From assembly GCF_007625115.1 (NCBI RefSeq), contig NZ_VMNH01000008.1, forward strand, positions 1 through 64,000: a stretch of 64,000 nt of DNA. Direction: 5' to 3'. Numbering within the stretch: position 1 is the stretch's first letter; every line of letters starts with the position of its first letter. Positions 41,239-50,557 of this stretch are shown in pieces. The notes below the pieces were generated by a model. The model worked only from the letters and a program-made list of their open reading frames with translations. It was not told the DNA's origin and ran no database searches. This stretch comes from Sedimenticola selenatireducens (GTDB taxonomy: Bacteria > Pseudomonadota > Gammaproteobacteria > Chromatiales > Chromatiaceae). The translations under genes were made by a program, and so were the position numbers.

Positions 41239-43049
41239 TTGGCCGCCGCCTCCTGATTTTCATTTTCTTCTTCCAATTGAAAGTCAGGCTTTCCTTTTCG
41301 CCGCCGGATAAACCAGAACAATCCCGCCCCTGTTAGGATAAGCAACAGATTGGCGCCCCCGAAAATTGCAACCTGGAACATAAAATCATCCTCTTCCTTA
41401 ACAACTTCTGGTTCAGAGGGAGGTGGCGGTGGCTCTACAACCGGCTCTTCCTTGGGTGGCATCTCCACAATAGGCTCGGGTGGAGGCGGGGGAGGTGGCG
41501 CTGCCTTACCTTCGATGGCGACCGGATCCAGCGTCAGATCAAGCGCCGATCCGGCACGTGTCCTACCCTTTACAGATACACTCAACGTCCAGTCACCCAA
41601 CAAGTTATCCGCATTGATTCGTGCTTCCCGCATGCCCTGTTCTATGCCAGGCAACAGCATGACGGGTTGCTCTTCCCCTGTCTTGGAGATCAAACTGGCA
41701 TTTAATTCCAGACTGTCCAGATCAACAACTTCACCATCTGGTATCAGGCTCACCTGCCACTCCGCCTCCCCCTGAGCACTTGGTTGAACCTTCATCACCA
41801 TAGGGTCTGCAAGCTCAAAGAGCTGGCGCTGCTCCCGCTGAAAAGTATTGCCTTGCGCCGTAACAATCAACTCGACCTTACCTGCAGCAAGGCCCTCACC
41901 AACCCTGAGAGTAAAGTTTCCATCACCTGATACTTCATCCCCATCTTTTCCATCATCAAGTATCGGCCGCTCTTCCCCTGCACCATTGGCATCAACATGA
42001 CCACTTTTCAGATTAACTACATCGAGAAAATCCTTGCGGGTAATCTGTTTGCCCTGGTTGGAAAAATTGACGGTCAGTGGCAATGACTCACCCAGCACAA
42101 AACGACTGGGTAGCTGACTGGAAATCATTTTCAGATCAGTAACGATAATGACTCGGTTATCCGGATCCAGCGCTGCCTGTACACGCCACTCTCCCGTTTC
42201 AGGTTTGGTGATGGTTAACATGTCATAGCCAACATCACGATGCCAACTGACCGATTTCGGGGCACTCTTTGCATCAAACTGTTCACCAGAAGGCGTGATA
42301 ACCTGGGTAGGCTCAGCACCCTCTTTTCTGAACACCAACAGAGTCACTTCCTGGATACTGTTATCCACGAGAAACTTGTTATCTTTCAGCGGCACGGTAT
42401 CCGGGCGCCCCACTTTTTCAAATATCTTCAAAAAGATTCTTTGCAGCTGCTCGGCATTATTCACCTGCTCATACCACCCACCTGTTTCTCTGGACAGGGT
42501 CTGCATCAACTCATGATCAGCACGCTCCGACAGGGCTATGGTGTGTAATGCTGCATTGTGTAATTTAAGTTTTGGTAGCAACTCTTCAAGAATTCGCTTG
42601 CGCGAAGCGGCATTTTTCTTGGGATCTTTGCTAATATCGACTACGCCATCGGTAAGCAGAATAAGATGACGACGGTAGATCGTAGCGGGTCCCTCCCAGT
42701 CTGCACTGGCTCGGCGAATCACATCTTCAATATTGGTAAACTGACCAGGTGAAGCAATTTTGGCCGCCTCTGCCCTGGCCTTACGCTTCCAACCGGCATC
42801 CACCTGGCCGAGTGGTATCAACATGTTGACATATTGACCAAATGTCCATACCCCAGCCCTGGCATCGTCTGGTAACAGTCCGACAAGCAGGCGCAGCGCC
42901 GGTCGCCTGAGGTTTTGTGGATCGTTTTTATGCATACTGCCAGAGACATCAATCAGAATACGGGCATCCGCCTTCGCCCCCGTCTCCGCATTTGCCTGCG
43001 CCGATAGCGTACACGCGAGCAGCAATCCCGCAAACAGCGCCTTATTCAT
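41235..43049 (-). CDS. VWA-domain membrane protein (TIGR03503-like)
   Basis: A 604-residue protein: signal peptide (MNKALFAGLLLACTLSAQAN), a von Willebrand A domain with the MIDAS motif DVSGSMH (near residue 35) and LLTDGVVD, a beta-rich middle (about 215-470), a proline-rich linker (about 485-550, PPPPPPEP and the like) and a C-terminal membrane helix with basic stop-transfer (FWFIRRRKGK). Most of it is therefore periplasmic. It resembles an uncharacterised family. The start at 43049 begins a signal peptide; an earlier start is possible but has no better site. It is coupled to the coiled-coil gene. Confidence 0.82.
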   Translation of the reverse strand: MNKALFAGLLLACTLSAQANAETGAKADARILIDVSGSMHKNDPQNLRRPALRLLVGLLPDDARAGVWTFGQYVNMLIPLGQVDAGWKRKARAEAAKIASPGQFTNIEDVIRRASADWEGPATIYRRHLILLTDGVVDISKDPKKNAASRKRILEELLPKLKLHNAALHTIALSERADHELMQTLSRETGGWYEQVNNAEQLQRIFLKIFEKVGRPDTVPLKDNKFLVDNSIQEVTLLVFRKEGAEPTQVITPSGEQFDAKSAPKSVSWHRDVGYDMLTITKPETGEWRVQAALDPDNRVIIVTDLKMISSQLPSRFVLGESLPLTVNFSNQGKQITRKDFLDVVNLKSGHVDANGAGEERPILDDGKDGDEVSGDGNFTLRVGEGLAAGKVELIVTAQGNTFQREQRQLFELADPMVMKVQPSAQGEAEWQVSLIPDGEVVDLDSLELNASLISKTGEEQPVMLLPGIEQGMREARINADNLLGDWTLSVSVKGRTRAGSALDLTLDPVAIEGKAAPPPPPPPEPIVEMPPKEEPVVEPPPPPSEPEVVKEEDDFMFQVAIFGGANLLLILTGAGLFWFIRRRKGKPDFQLEEENENQEAAAK

Positions 43050-43359
43050 TATTGTTATGATTCCTTTTGTAACCATCACTGGTCTCTCGCAATCTAAGAC
43101 AGCATTCTGTCCCATCTGTCGTCAACACCTATCAGTATCTGGTTATGTTAACGGCAACCCCCGCCAAAGACTTTAAGGATATTGATAGATAAAGGGCTCA
43201 TCTTATTGAAGATAGCGGAATTTTGATAGTTTTGCACTTCCGGAAGCCACCCAGATGCAACGGTGAATAAGCAAATGATTAAGGGAAGAAACCTCAGGAA
43301 GGGTCAATTAATGAGAAGTTGTGTGTTGAGCACCCGCATAAATCAGCCCCGCCAGAGCA

Positions 43360-44262
43360 TCAGGATGGGTTTACATAATAGGGGGAAACCACACCTTCCG
43401 GCTGACTGGCAAAGCGTTTATAACTCCAGAGATACTGCTCTGGGGCCTGCCGAATACACTGTTCCAATCCGCGGTTAAGTGCTGCGGCTGTAATATCCTG
43501 ATCATCGCTGTCGATACCTTCGGGGGCCTGAAACCAGTGGATCTTGTAACCCTTTGCAGCAGGTAATCGCTCAGTAAACCAAAACAGGACCGGCGCCCCT
43601 GTCTTTCGGGCCAATCGCCCTATAAGCACCATGGTCAACGCAGGATGTCCAAAAAACGGGGCGTAGATGCCACCCTGTCGTCCTGCCGCCTTGGGCTGCT
43701 GATCGGCCAACAGTGCCATCATCTCGCCCCGCTTGAGTGCGCTGTAAAGTGATTTAACGCCCTGCGGGGTAGCCGGTACAAGCGTTGCCCCCCCCTGACT
43801 CCGACCCTGTTTGAGTAGATCGTTCAGACTCTCCTGCCGCGGTGGTCGATAAATCGCTGTAACTTTGGCCAGAGAGGTAAGATAGTGCAAACCAACCTCC
43901 CAGTTTCCCAGATGGGGACCGACAGCAATAACCCCTTTACCCCGGCTCAGTGCCTCCTCAATCAGACCTGCCCCTTCCCCAGGAACAACCACATCTATCC
44001 AGCGAGCAGGCTTAGAGGCCCAGACAATTGGCATCTCCACCACTCCTTTAGCGGATTCAATCATCGACTGCCTGAGCAGTAAATCCTGCTGGTGAGCCGT
44101 TATTTCAGGTAGACAGGTGGCAATATTGATCTTGGCAATGCGTCGCTCTTTATTGGGAATCGCATAAGCTAGCCATCCAATCACCGTACCCAATCGCTGA
44201 GCTAAAGAGAGTGGCAATCTTGAAAAAAGGGCTAGAATTAAAAGAATTGCCTTGTCTTGCAT
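43360..44262 (-). CDS. LpxL/HtrB-like lysophospholipid acyltransferase
   Basis: A 300-residue membrane-associated acyltransferase. An N-terminal hydrophobic segment precedes the catalytic GPHLGNWE (H-x4-E, near residue 118), AIYRPPRQ and LLADQQPKAAGRQGG of the lipid A late acyltransferase family. It could act on lipid A or on glycerolipids; which one cannot be told. Gammaproteobacteria usually have more than one such gene. Confidence 0.88.
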   Translation of the reverse strand: MQDKAILLILALFSRLPLSLAQRLGTVIGWLAYAIPNKERRIAKINIATCLPEITAHQQDLLLRQSMIESAKGVVEMPIVWASKPARWIDVVVPGEGAGLIEEALSRGKGVIAVGPHLGNWEVGLHYLTSLAKVTAIYRPPRQESLNDLLKQGRSQGGATLVPATPQGVKSLYSALKRGEMMALLADQQPKAAGRQGGIYAPFFGHPALTMVLIGRLARKTGAPVLFWFTERLPAAKGYKIHWFQAPEGIDSDDQDITAAALNRGLEQCIRQAPEQYLWSYKRFASQPEGVVSPYYVNPS

Positions 44263-44343
44263 AAGATATATTTATAAAAGCATCAAATTGTCGGTATTAT
44301 ACCCTGACCCAACGCATACCGAAATGAAACCAGGAGTTGATCA

Positions 44344-44772
44344 ATGAGCGCAGATGAACCGATCCCGTTAAATCCACAACAAGCCTATAAAATGCTGGAA
44401 GATGACCCCAGGGCTATTTTGGTGGATATCCGCTCAAGCATGGAGTTTCTGTTTGTTGGTCACGCCAAAGGGGCGGTTCATGTCCCTTGGATCGACGAGC
44501 CAGACTGGACGGTTAACCCGCACTTCGTGACCGATATCCGAAAATTAGTGCTAGGCGGGGCGATCTGCACAGAAGACGAGGGCTGTTCGCCTGTAGTGTT
44601 GATATGTCGAAGCGGCAAACGTTCGCATGAAGCAGGCAAAGCGCTGATCAAGGCTGACTTTAGCCGCGTCTTCCACGTCGACGAAGGATTTGAAGGGGAA
44701 CTTAACGAGCAGCATCAACGCAGCTCAGTTAACGGCTGGCGCTATCATGGGCTTCCCTGGGAGCAGTGCTGA
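44344..44772 (+). CDS. Rhodanese-like protein
   Basis: A 142-residue single-domain rhodanese with DIRSSMEFLFVGHAKGAVHV and the active-site loop VLICRSGKRSHEAG (Cys near residue 81). An insertion before the catalytic loop (LGGAICTEDEGCSPVV) adds two more Cys. AGGAG precedes the ATG. It is one of two rhodaneses here; neither is next to TusA or dsr. A GC-rich hairpin follows. Confidence 0.88.
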   Translation: MSADEPIPLNPQQAYKMLEDDPRAILVDIRSSMEFLFVGHAKGAVHVPWIDEPDWTVNPHFVTDIRKLVLGGAICTEDEGCSPVVLICRSGKRSHEAGKALIKADFSRVFHVDEGFEGELNEQHQRSSVNGWRYHGLPWEQC

Positions 44773-44779
44773 AAATCAA

Positions 44780-44803
44780 GAGAGCGCCCTGCAGGGCGCT
44801 CTC
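44780..44803 (+). terminator. Strong hairpin after the rhodanese gene
   Basis: GAGAGCGCCCT pairs perfectly with AGGGCGCTCTC around a CTGCAG centre (11-bp stem, two-base loop), eight bases after the stop. There is no T-run on the plus side, so it may be an imperfect or bidirectional terminator between the convergent genes. Confidence 0.55.
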
Positions 44804-44837
44804 ACATTGTACAGCTCTCTGTTAAAACTCAGCCTTG

Positions 44838-46070
44838 TTAATTCTGTGGCCCAGTACCCCAACTGTTGGAATTTGAGTTAGAATTTGAATTATTGCTACC
44901 ACCACTAAAGAAGCCCCCCTCTTTTTTCGGCGCAACAAACGAACTGGCATACATCAGTGGATCGGCTTGACGTTGGGAAACTACCTTGTTACCCCGTTTA
45001 ATCTTTGAGAGTTTGATCCCCACGGGCTTAGCCAGTGAATATTTCTCCTTCACCGAGGTAACCTGAAGCTCTCCAATCCGCTCATCCTCTCCTCCTAAAG
45101 CGATGCCCGTATCTGGATCGATCAAAGCCTCACCCCGATCCATCAAAGTCAACTTATCACCCACAGAGACAACGCCACTACCCAGATTGACATACACCTT
45201 GCCACCCTTAACCTGGACTACCGAACCACTTGCCGAGGCACTACCCACCTGCTTGACCAGGTCAAAGACACCCTTATTAACCGCAGCAATTACGGCATGG
45301 CCGATAGGTGTCTTGGAATATTCCGACATAAATCCACCCAGACCCACACCGCCGGCAAACCCAAGACCTCCGAAATTCAAACCCGAAGAGGAGAGATCCA
45401 CCTGAACCTGGTCAGTGTAGATAATCTCACTGGTTTCAGCGTTGATCAGCCGGAAATTCATACCGATGATCGCCTTGCTGGACTTCATGGAGAGACCACC
45501 TAACAGGGCTCCGGCACTACCACCAATCAGGCCGCCCAGACCACCACCCTTCTCTTCAACACCGGATTCGTAGTTGGTGATCACTGCCTGAAAAAGATAT
45601 TCGGCACCCAGTACTTGGCCAACTTTTGCAGCGGAGGGCTTGGCAATACGACCCGAAGCACCGAGATCCTGCTCTTTCAGCGTCTGACCAAGCACCTTAC
45701 GCTCAACCATACGAAAGCGGCCGGTACGATGCATCACATCAGTCAGAATAGCTTCAATACCTTGAACCGGCACACCGCCGCTGCCCACTTGGTAGGTCAC
45801 TGTGCCGCCAGGCCCCATAACATTGACGCTGGAGGCGCTGGATGTATTTTGTACCTCAAGCACACCAATACGGGTCTTATTGCCTGCATATTGACCCCAC
45901 TCAACATTCACGAGGTATTCAACATCAATTGCATTCACATCCTTTGGCAGCGGAAGTTTCTCGCCTGCCTCAGTGACTGAGTAAGCCACAAAATCAGCCT
46001 GCGCGACAGACATCACGCCCAATGCACAGATTGCACCCGCTAGTAGTAACCCTCTTTTTAAGCCCCGCAT
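44838..46070 (-). CDS. CsgG/HfaB-like outer-membrane secretion channel protein
   Basis: A 410-residue exported protein. A signal peptide (about 1-25) ends VAQA without a clear lipobox, unlike the lipoprotein CsgG of enterics. The CsgG-like core (about 50-280: RIGVLEVQNTSSASSV, GAEYLFQAVITNYE) contains a glycine-rich membrane insertion (LGGLIGGSAGALLGG) and LINAETSEIIYTDQVQVDL. The C-terminus is a low-complexity Asn/Ser tail. No curli subunits, csgE or csgF lie nearby, so the cargo is unknown; HfaB-type surface anchoring is another option. Confidence 0.85.
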   Translation of the reverse strand: MRGLKRGLLLAGAICALGVMSVAQADFVAYSVTEAGEKLPLPKDVNAIDVEYLVNVEWGQYAGNKTRIGVLEVQNTSSASSVNVMGPGGTVTYQVGSGGVPVQGIEAILTDVMHRTGRFRMVERKVLGQTLKEQDLGASGRIAKPSAAKVGQVLGAEYLFQAVITNYESGVEEKGGGLGGLIGGSAGALLGGLSMKSSKAIIGMNFRLINAETSEIIYTDQVQVDLSSSGLNFGGLGFAGGVGLGGFMSEYSKTPIGHAVIAAVNKGVFDLVKQVGSASASGSVVQVKGGKVYVNLGSGVVSVGDKLTLMDRGEALIDPDTGIALGGEDERIGELQVTSVKEKYSLAKPVGIKLSKIKRGNKVVSQRQADPLMYASSFVAPKKEGGFFSGGSNNSNSNSNSNSWGTGPQN

Positions 46071-46411
46071 TCCTTTTCCTCCATGCTTTTTTCAAATGGG
46101 TTTGTTGTGTTCAAATCGATATACAGTATACAAGAACAACAGGCTAACGGATCTGGATCAGCCCGTATTTAATCAAAAATACACCATTTTGTGACAACGA
46201 CCCCCTGAGTCACAACCTATTCCTGTCACAGCCTGCTTGAAATCTATTGAACAAACATCCCATTACGCTGTCTTCTAAGTGCTTAAAACAAGGGCACTTG
46301 CAATTCGATATGGCTGTTAGAAAAGCGCGAACAGAATAACGCTACAGCTTCGCGAGAAAATCTATAATTGGTAATATAAGATCAAACAACTGAACCCCCT
46401 GGGAGTCAACC
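46071..46411. other. Intergenic between divergent envelope genes, candidate operator
   Basis: A 341-bp gap with no supported gene. A perfect inverted repeat TTGTGAC / GTCACAA (46189-46215, 13-base spacer) looks like a possible operator, with the nearby CTGTCACAG as a second palindrome. I cannot tie it to a known regulator. No clear promoter boxes can be named. Confidence 0.4.
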
Positions 46412-46864
46412 ATGCTTACACGACTGATCATTATTCTCCTGGCCCCTATCGTGTTTTTGACAGGCTGCGAAAATATGTCCAAACGAGATACGGGTGCCGT
46501 TCTTGGAGGCATAGCGGGTGGTATCATAGGCAATCAGGTTGGCAAGGGTTCAGGACGCACTGCCGCCATTATAGTCGGCTCCATCGCCGGTTCCTTTATT
46601 GGCGGCTCCATCGGAAAACAGATGGATGAGAATGATCGCTATCGTTCCCAACAGGCATTGGAATCGAATCCGGTGAACCGGACTTCGAGCTGGCGTAACC
46701 CCGATTCTGGAAACACCTATCAGGTGACTCCGACACGAACCTATGAGAGCGACAGTGGCCCTTGCAGGGAATACACCACTGAGGCAGTCATCAACGGCCG
46801 TTCAGAAACGATCTATGGGACCGCCTGTCGTCAACCTGACGGAAGCTGGCAAGCCGCCAACTAA
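46412..46864 (+). CDS. Glycine-zipper outer-membrane lipoprotein
   Basis: A 150-residue lipoprotein. The signal ends in FLTGC (lipobox, Cys near residue 18). It is followed by two glycine-zipper segments (GAVLGGIAGGIIGNQVGKGS and IVGSIAGSFIGGSIGKQM) of the SlyB/RT0821 type and a small C-terminal domain with two Cys (GPCREYT, TACRQPDGSW). Such proteins stabilise or span the outer membrane. GGGAG precedes the ATG. Confidence 0.9.
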   Translation: MLTRLIIILLAPIVFLTGCENMSKRDTGAVLGGIAGGIIGNQVGKGSGRTAAIIVGSIAGSFIGGSIGKQMDENDRYRSQQALESNPVNRTSSWRNPDSGNTYQVTPTRTYESDSGPCREYTTEAVINGRSETIYGTACRQPDGSWQAAN

Positions 46865-46871
46865 ACACCTC

Positions 46872-46895
46872 TGCCCCCGCGTCATAGCGGGGGCA
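46872..46895 (+). terminator. Hairpin between convergent genes
   Basis: A perfect 9-bp GC-rich stem TGCCCCCGC / GCGGGGGCA with a six-base loop lies seven bases after the lipoprotein stop and seven bases before the rmuC stop. No T-run exists on either side, but the placement suits a shared terminator. Confidence 0.6.
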
Positions 46896-46902
46896 AATCA
46901 CA

Positions 46903-48339
46903 CTACAAACCCTCCACTGTCTCACCAATGCGAGCTATCGAAGTGGAAGGGGGCAACTCATCCAACTCCACCCGCTCGATCTGCCCGAACCGCTTGGTGA
47001 TTTTATTGGCTGAAATGGCCGCATCTTTTACATCCTCATGGGCTTGACGTATATGTACAGCCAGTTTATCCATACGCCCCTGGAATCGCCCAAAGTCTTT
47101 GGATAGCAGATGAAGATGACGTTGAATCAGGTGCACCTGTTCTCGGGTTGCTGCATCTTTCAGAACCGCCCGGGCCGTTGTCAATATCGCCATCATCGTC
47201 GTGGGAGAAACCAGCCATACCTTCTTTCGGAAAGCTTCATCGACCAGATCGGGGAAATGCCCATGAATTTCGGCAAACACAGACTCCGCTGGGATAAACA
47301 TAACAGCCCCATCAGAAGTCTCCCCGGGAATAATGTATTTCCCTGCAATATCATCAATGTGTTTACGGATATCCTGTCGGAACTGGCTCTGGGCACGGGT
47401 GCGCACCTGCTCAGAGGCCTCCGTATCCGTCATTTTCCGATAACTTTCCAGCGGGAATTTAGCATCAATGCCAATTTTTCCGGTAGGCTCAGGAAGCATC
47501 AACATACAATCCACTCGTGTATGATTACTCAGGGTATGCTGCAGGGAATAACTGCTCTCTGGCATCAGATTGGAGATCAATGCCGTCAGTTGCACTTCAC
47601 CAAAGGCACCGCGAGAACGTTTGTCTGAAAGCACTTCTTGCAGGCTGACCACATTGGATGACAACTCACTGATCCGCTTCTGCGCCTCATCGATGCGGGT
47701 CAGGTGCTCGAGCACACGATTGAAGGTTTCTGTGGTTTTTTCAAACCCCTCACTTAGGCGCTTTTCAACCAAACCCCCAATCTCTTTTAACCGCTGGTCA
47801 TTACTCTCAACCAATTGATTGACTTGCTTTCCGAGAGACTCAGCCGTACTTGTTAGTCCCTCTAACAACTGCCGGCCAATCCCCTCAATACCTTGGGTCA
47901 GACTCTCTTGCTGGTTTACCCTGTTCTCCGCCAAAGTGTGACTGACTCTCTGCTGAAACTGGTCAAACCGTTCCACCAAATTCACCTTCAGCTGGCCACC
48001 CTCATCCAGCAGTTGCCGCTGTAATTCACCCAGACGTTTTTCCAGCATCTGATGCGACTGGGATAACAGACGCTGAATCTGATGTTGCAGTTGATGCAAT
48101 GCGGTACGCTGCCGCTCTCGGTCATTCAACAGCATTTCCATCAACTGCCGTTCTTGCCCTCGCATCAGTTGCTCCATTGCAGAAAAACGGGTATCGACCG
48201 CCATCCTCTGATCAGTGATTTGACGGATAAACCATGATTGGCGCCGCCATAGCGCAATGAGCAATACTGCGATGCACAGCATGCCGACCAGCAAGATAAT
48301 ATCGCTGTAAATCAAAATCTGCTGAAAGAACGAAATCAT
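46903..48339 (-). CDS. rmuC: DNA recombination protein RmuC
   Basis: A 478-residue protein: an N-terminal membrane helix (IILLVGMLCIAVLLIALW), long coiled coil (about 40-240), and the RmuC nuclease-like domain (about 250-460) with SKRSRGAFGEVQL-type start (here DKRSRGAFGEVQL), IGIDAKFPLESY and FIPAESVFAEI. RmuC limits DNA inversions and is membrane-bound. Divergent from mtaB. Confidence 0.93.
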   Translation of the reverse strand: MISFFQQILIYSDIILLVGMLCIAVLLIALWRRQSWFIRQITDQRMAVDTRFSAMEQLMRGQERQLMEMLLNDRERQRTALHQLQHQIQRLLSQSHQMLEKRLGELQRQLLDEGGQLKVNLVERFDQFQQRVSHTLAENRVNQQESLTQGIEGIGRQLLEGLTSTAESLGKQVNQLVESNDQRLKEIGGLVEKRLSEGFEKTTETFNRVLEHLTRIDEAQKRISELSSNVVSLQEVLSDKRSRGAFGEVQLTALISNLMPESSYSLQHTLSNHTRVDCMLMLPEPTGKIGIDAKFPLESYRKMTDTEASEQVRTRAQSQFRQDIRKHIDDIAGKYIIPGETSDGAVMFIPAESVFAEIHGHFPDLVDEAFRKKVWLVSPTTMMAILTTARAVLKDAATREQVHLIQRHLHLLSKDFGRFQGRMDKLAVHIRQAHEDVKDAAISANKITKRFGQIERVELDELPPSTSIARIGETVEGL

Positions 48340-48412
48340 ATAGTGTCGCCTTTTTTAAATACTAACAATATGTTACAGCAACCAGTCGGGTTAATCCTAC
48401 AGCTTAGGCACT

Positions 48413-48437
48413 CACTGACTCAAAGCATGAGTCAGTG
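48413..48437 (+). promoter_or_regulatory. Hairpin with T-rich tail upstream of mtaB
   Basis: CACTGACTCA pairs perfectly with TGAGTCAGTG around a five-base loop, followed by TCTTTTACTGTTTTT. It looks like a plus-strand terminator, but no plus-strand gene ends upstream; it may attenuate mtaB transcription or protect against read-through. It also covers a possible upstream start of mtaB, which I therefore reject. Confidence 0.5.
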
Positions 48438-48527
48438 TCTTTTACTGTTTTTACAGCAGATTACTTGCATCCGGTGACAACAACCGTAAACTTGCGCCAA
48501 ACCAGCGATATTGAGTCAATCCGACCG

Positions 48528-49826
48528 ATGCGAATACACCTGAAAACGCTTGGCTGCCGACTGAATGAGGCAGAACTGGAAACATGGTCTCGTGATTTTC
48601 ATAATCTGGGGCATCAAATCACATCGCGCCTCGAAGAAGCTGATCTGGTTGTGGTCAACACCTGTGCCGTCACCGGAGAAGCGGTACGAAAATCACGCAA
48701 ACTGCTTAGCCAAGCACAGCGAAAAAATCCGCGCTCAAAGCTGATTGTCAGCGGCTGTTATGCCTCACTCAATCCTGCTGAAAATATCCAGAGCCTTGGC
48801 GTCGACCTGGTCATTGATAATCGTGATAAAGATCGGCTTGTTGAGATAACCGCCAGGGAGTTGGACCTGCATGCTATGCCGGAACAGGCAACCACTCCCG
48901 GTGAGATCAGCCTGCTCAGCCGGGGACGCCAACGAGCCTTTATCAAGGTACAGGACGGCTGCCGCTATCAGTGTACTTTCTGCATAGTGACCGTAGCACG
49001 TGGGCAAGAGCGTTCTCGCCCTATCGCGCAGATTATTGATGAAATAAAGCTGAACCAAGACCAGGGCATCCAGGAGATCGTCTTAACCGGCGTACATTTG
49101 GGCGGCTATGGCAGCGATAGCGGCAGTGATCTTTCAAAACTGATCCGCGCCATTCTGGATCAGACTGACATTGAAAGAGTGCGACTCGGTGTTGTCGAGC
49201 CCTGGGATCTACCCAAAAACTTCTGGACTCTGTTTGAAAATAGCCGTTTGATGCCTCACCTGCACCTGCCGATTCAGAGCGGATCAAATACAGTACTCAA
49301 ACGAATGGCCCGCCGCTGTAAACAGGAAGAGTTTACTCGTCTGGTTAACGAAGCTCGATCACGAGTAGACAATCTCAATTTGACGACCGATATTATCGTC
49401 GGCTTCCCAGGTGAGACCAAAGAAGAGTGGCAGCAAACCATTGATTATGTTCAACAGATCGGCTTTGGCCACATGCATATCTTTGCTTATTCCCAACGAC
49501 TGGGTACGCGTGCCGCGATCCTTCCTAACCCGGTGTCCAGAGAAATCATCCGAGCACGCAGCGAACAGCTGCATCAAATAGGCGAAATGATGAAACAGGA
49601 AATTCTGAGCAGCTACGTCGACAAAGAATTTCCCGTGCTTATTGAAAGCGCCCCGACGGCTCCTGATGCATTCTGGAGTGGCTATACACCAAACTTTCTG
49701 CGTGTGGAGATCAACCACCCAATAGAAGATGATCTCGAAAACCGCATCATTCCCGTCAAACTGCTACAGCTTTCTAAATCGGGAGACACCCTGATGGGCT
49801 CACTGCTAGAGGAGCAACGTTCTTGA
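48528..49826 (+). CDS. mtaB: tRNA t6A37 methylthiotransferase MtaB
   Basis: A 432-residue radical SAM enzyme of the methylthiotransferase family. An N-terminal UPF0004 domain (HLKTLGCRLNEAE, near residue 3; NTCAVTGEAVRKSR; VSGCYASLNP) supplies three Cys for one cluster, and the radical SAM motif DGCRYQCTFCIV (CxxxCxxC) binds the other. It converts t6A37 to ms2t6A37 in tRNA. The start at 48528 begins the domain; an earlier ATG at 48435 lies inside a hairpin and is unlikely. Its stop overlaps the TTG of the next gene. Confidence 0.92.
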   Translation: MRIHLKTLGCRLNEAELETWSRDFHNLGHQITSRLEEADLVVVNTCAVTGEAVRKSRKLLSQAQRKNPRSKLIVSGCYASLNPAENIQSLGVDLVIDNRDKDRLVEITARELDLHAMPEQATTPGEISLLSRGRQRAFIKVQDGCRYQCTFCIVTVARGQERSRPIAQIIDEIKLNQDQGIQEIVLTGVHLGGYGSDSGSDLSKLIRAILDQTDIERVRLGVVEPWDLPKNFWTLFENSRLMPHLHLPIQSGSNTVLKRMARRCKQEEFTRLVNEARSRVDNLNLTTDIIVGFPGETKEEWQQTIDYVQQIGFGHMHIFAYSQRLGTRAAILPNPVSREIIRARSEQLHQIGEMMKQEILSSYVDKEFPVLIESAPTAPDAFWSGYTPNFLRVEINHPIEDDLENRIIPVKLLQLSKSGDTLMGSLLEEQRS

Positions 49827-50551
49827 CCTTGAATAACAGTAACGGCTGGCGTCTGACTCTGCTGATCACGGCCAACGTACTGGCACTCCTGTTGATGGTG
49901 AGCTGGCTGCTGGAGCCAACACGCAGTCTCTGGCTGGATTTGGATGAGCAGTTATTCTGGGCAATGAACCGGTCATTGAACTGGGGAGAGGGGTGGCAGA
50001 GATTCTGGGCCATAGCCAATAACAGAGCCTTTGATCTAGCGGCCGCTACGGCTATGGCATCGCTGTTTGCACATCGAGCACTGTTCAGTGACAGAAAAAG
50101 GTTGAAGCAGTATTTAGCGGTAGGTGGGTTCATGTTTGTTACTTTGCTGTTAATGCTCGTGATCAGCAAGGAACTCCCTATTGTGCGCCCCAGCGCAACC
50201 GCTCTATTCCCTGAGGCACTGCGGCTGTCTCAACTGGTGACAGACATCCCAACAAAAGACTTCTCGTCTGACAGTTTCCCAGGCGATCATGGGTTGGTAC
50301 TGTTACTCTGTGCCGGTTTTGCAATGATCTACCTGCCCTTGCCTCACGGCCTGTTAGCCCTGATGTTCATGGTGTTATTCACACTGCCACGCTTGATGAG
50401 CGGTGCACACTGGGTGACGGATGAGATTGTAGGTGCCCTGAGTCTGGGACTGATTGCACTCAGCTGGTTATTTGCCACACCGCTACATCAGGTGATACTT
50501 GGGTGGTTTCAACGCCAGGTTGACCGCCTGTTCAAACGTATAAAACCATGA
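49823..50551 (+). CDS. PAP2-family phosphatase
   Basis: A 242-residue membrane phosphatase with about six helices. The three PAP2 signature regions are KELPIVRPSAT, FPGDHGLVLLL and SGAHWVTDEIVGALS. It probably acts on lipid pyrophosphates or phosphatidic acid in the periplasm. It starts with TTG overlapping the mtaB stop (TTGA), so it is coupled to that gene, although the functions are unrelated. Confidence 0.88.
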   Translation: MTLNNSNGWRLTLLITANVLALLLMVSWLLEPTRSLWLDLDEQLFWAMNRSLNWGEGWQRFWAIANNRAFDLAAATAMASLFAHRALFSDRKRLKQYLAVGGFMFVTLLLMLVISKELPIVRPSATALFPEALRLSQLVTDIPTKDFSSDSFPGDHGLVLLLCAGFAMIYLPLPHGLLALMFMVLFTLPRLMSGAHWVTDEIVGALSLGLIALSWLFATPLHQVILGWFQRQVDRLFKRIKP

Positions 50552-50557
50552 AGCGGA

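Noticed and set aside
43263-43478. Plus-strand open frame of 71 residues
   Set aside because: It runs antisense into the 3' end of the acyltransferase gene and has no supporting features.
46189-46215. TTGTGAC/GTCACAA repeat as a CRP site
   Set aside because: The 13-base spacer is too long for a CRP/FNR-type half-site arrangement; kept only as a generic inverted repeat.
48435-48527. Upstream start for mtaB
   Set aside because: The ATG at 48435 lies inside a strong hairpin, and the added residues are not part of the family.
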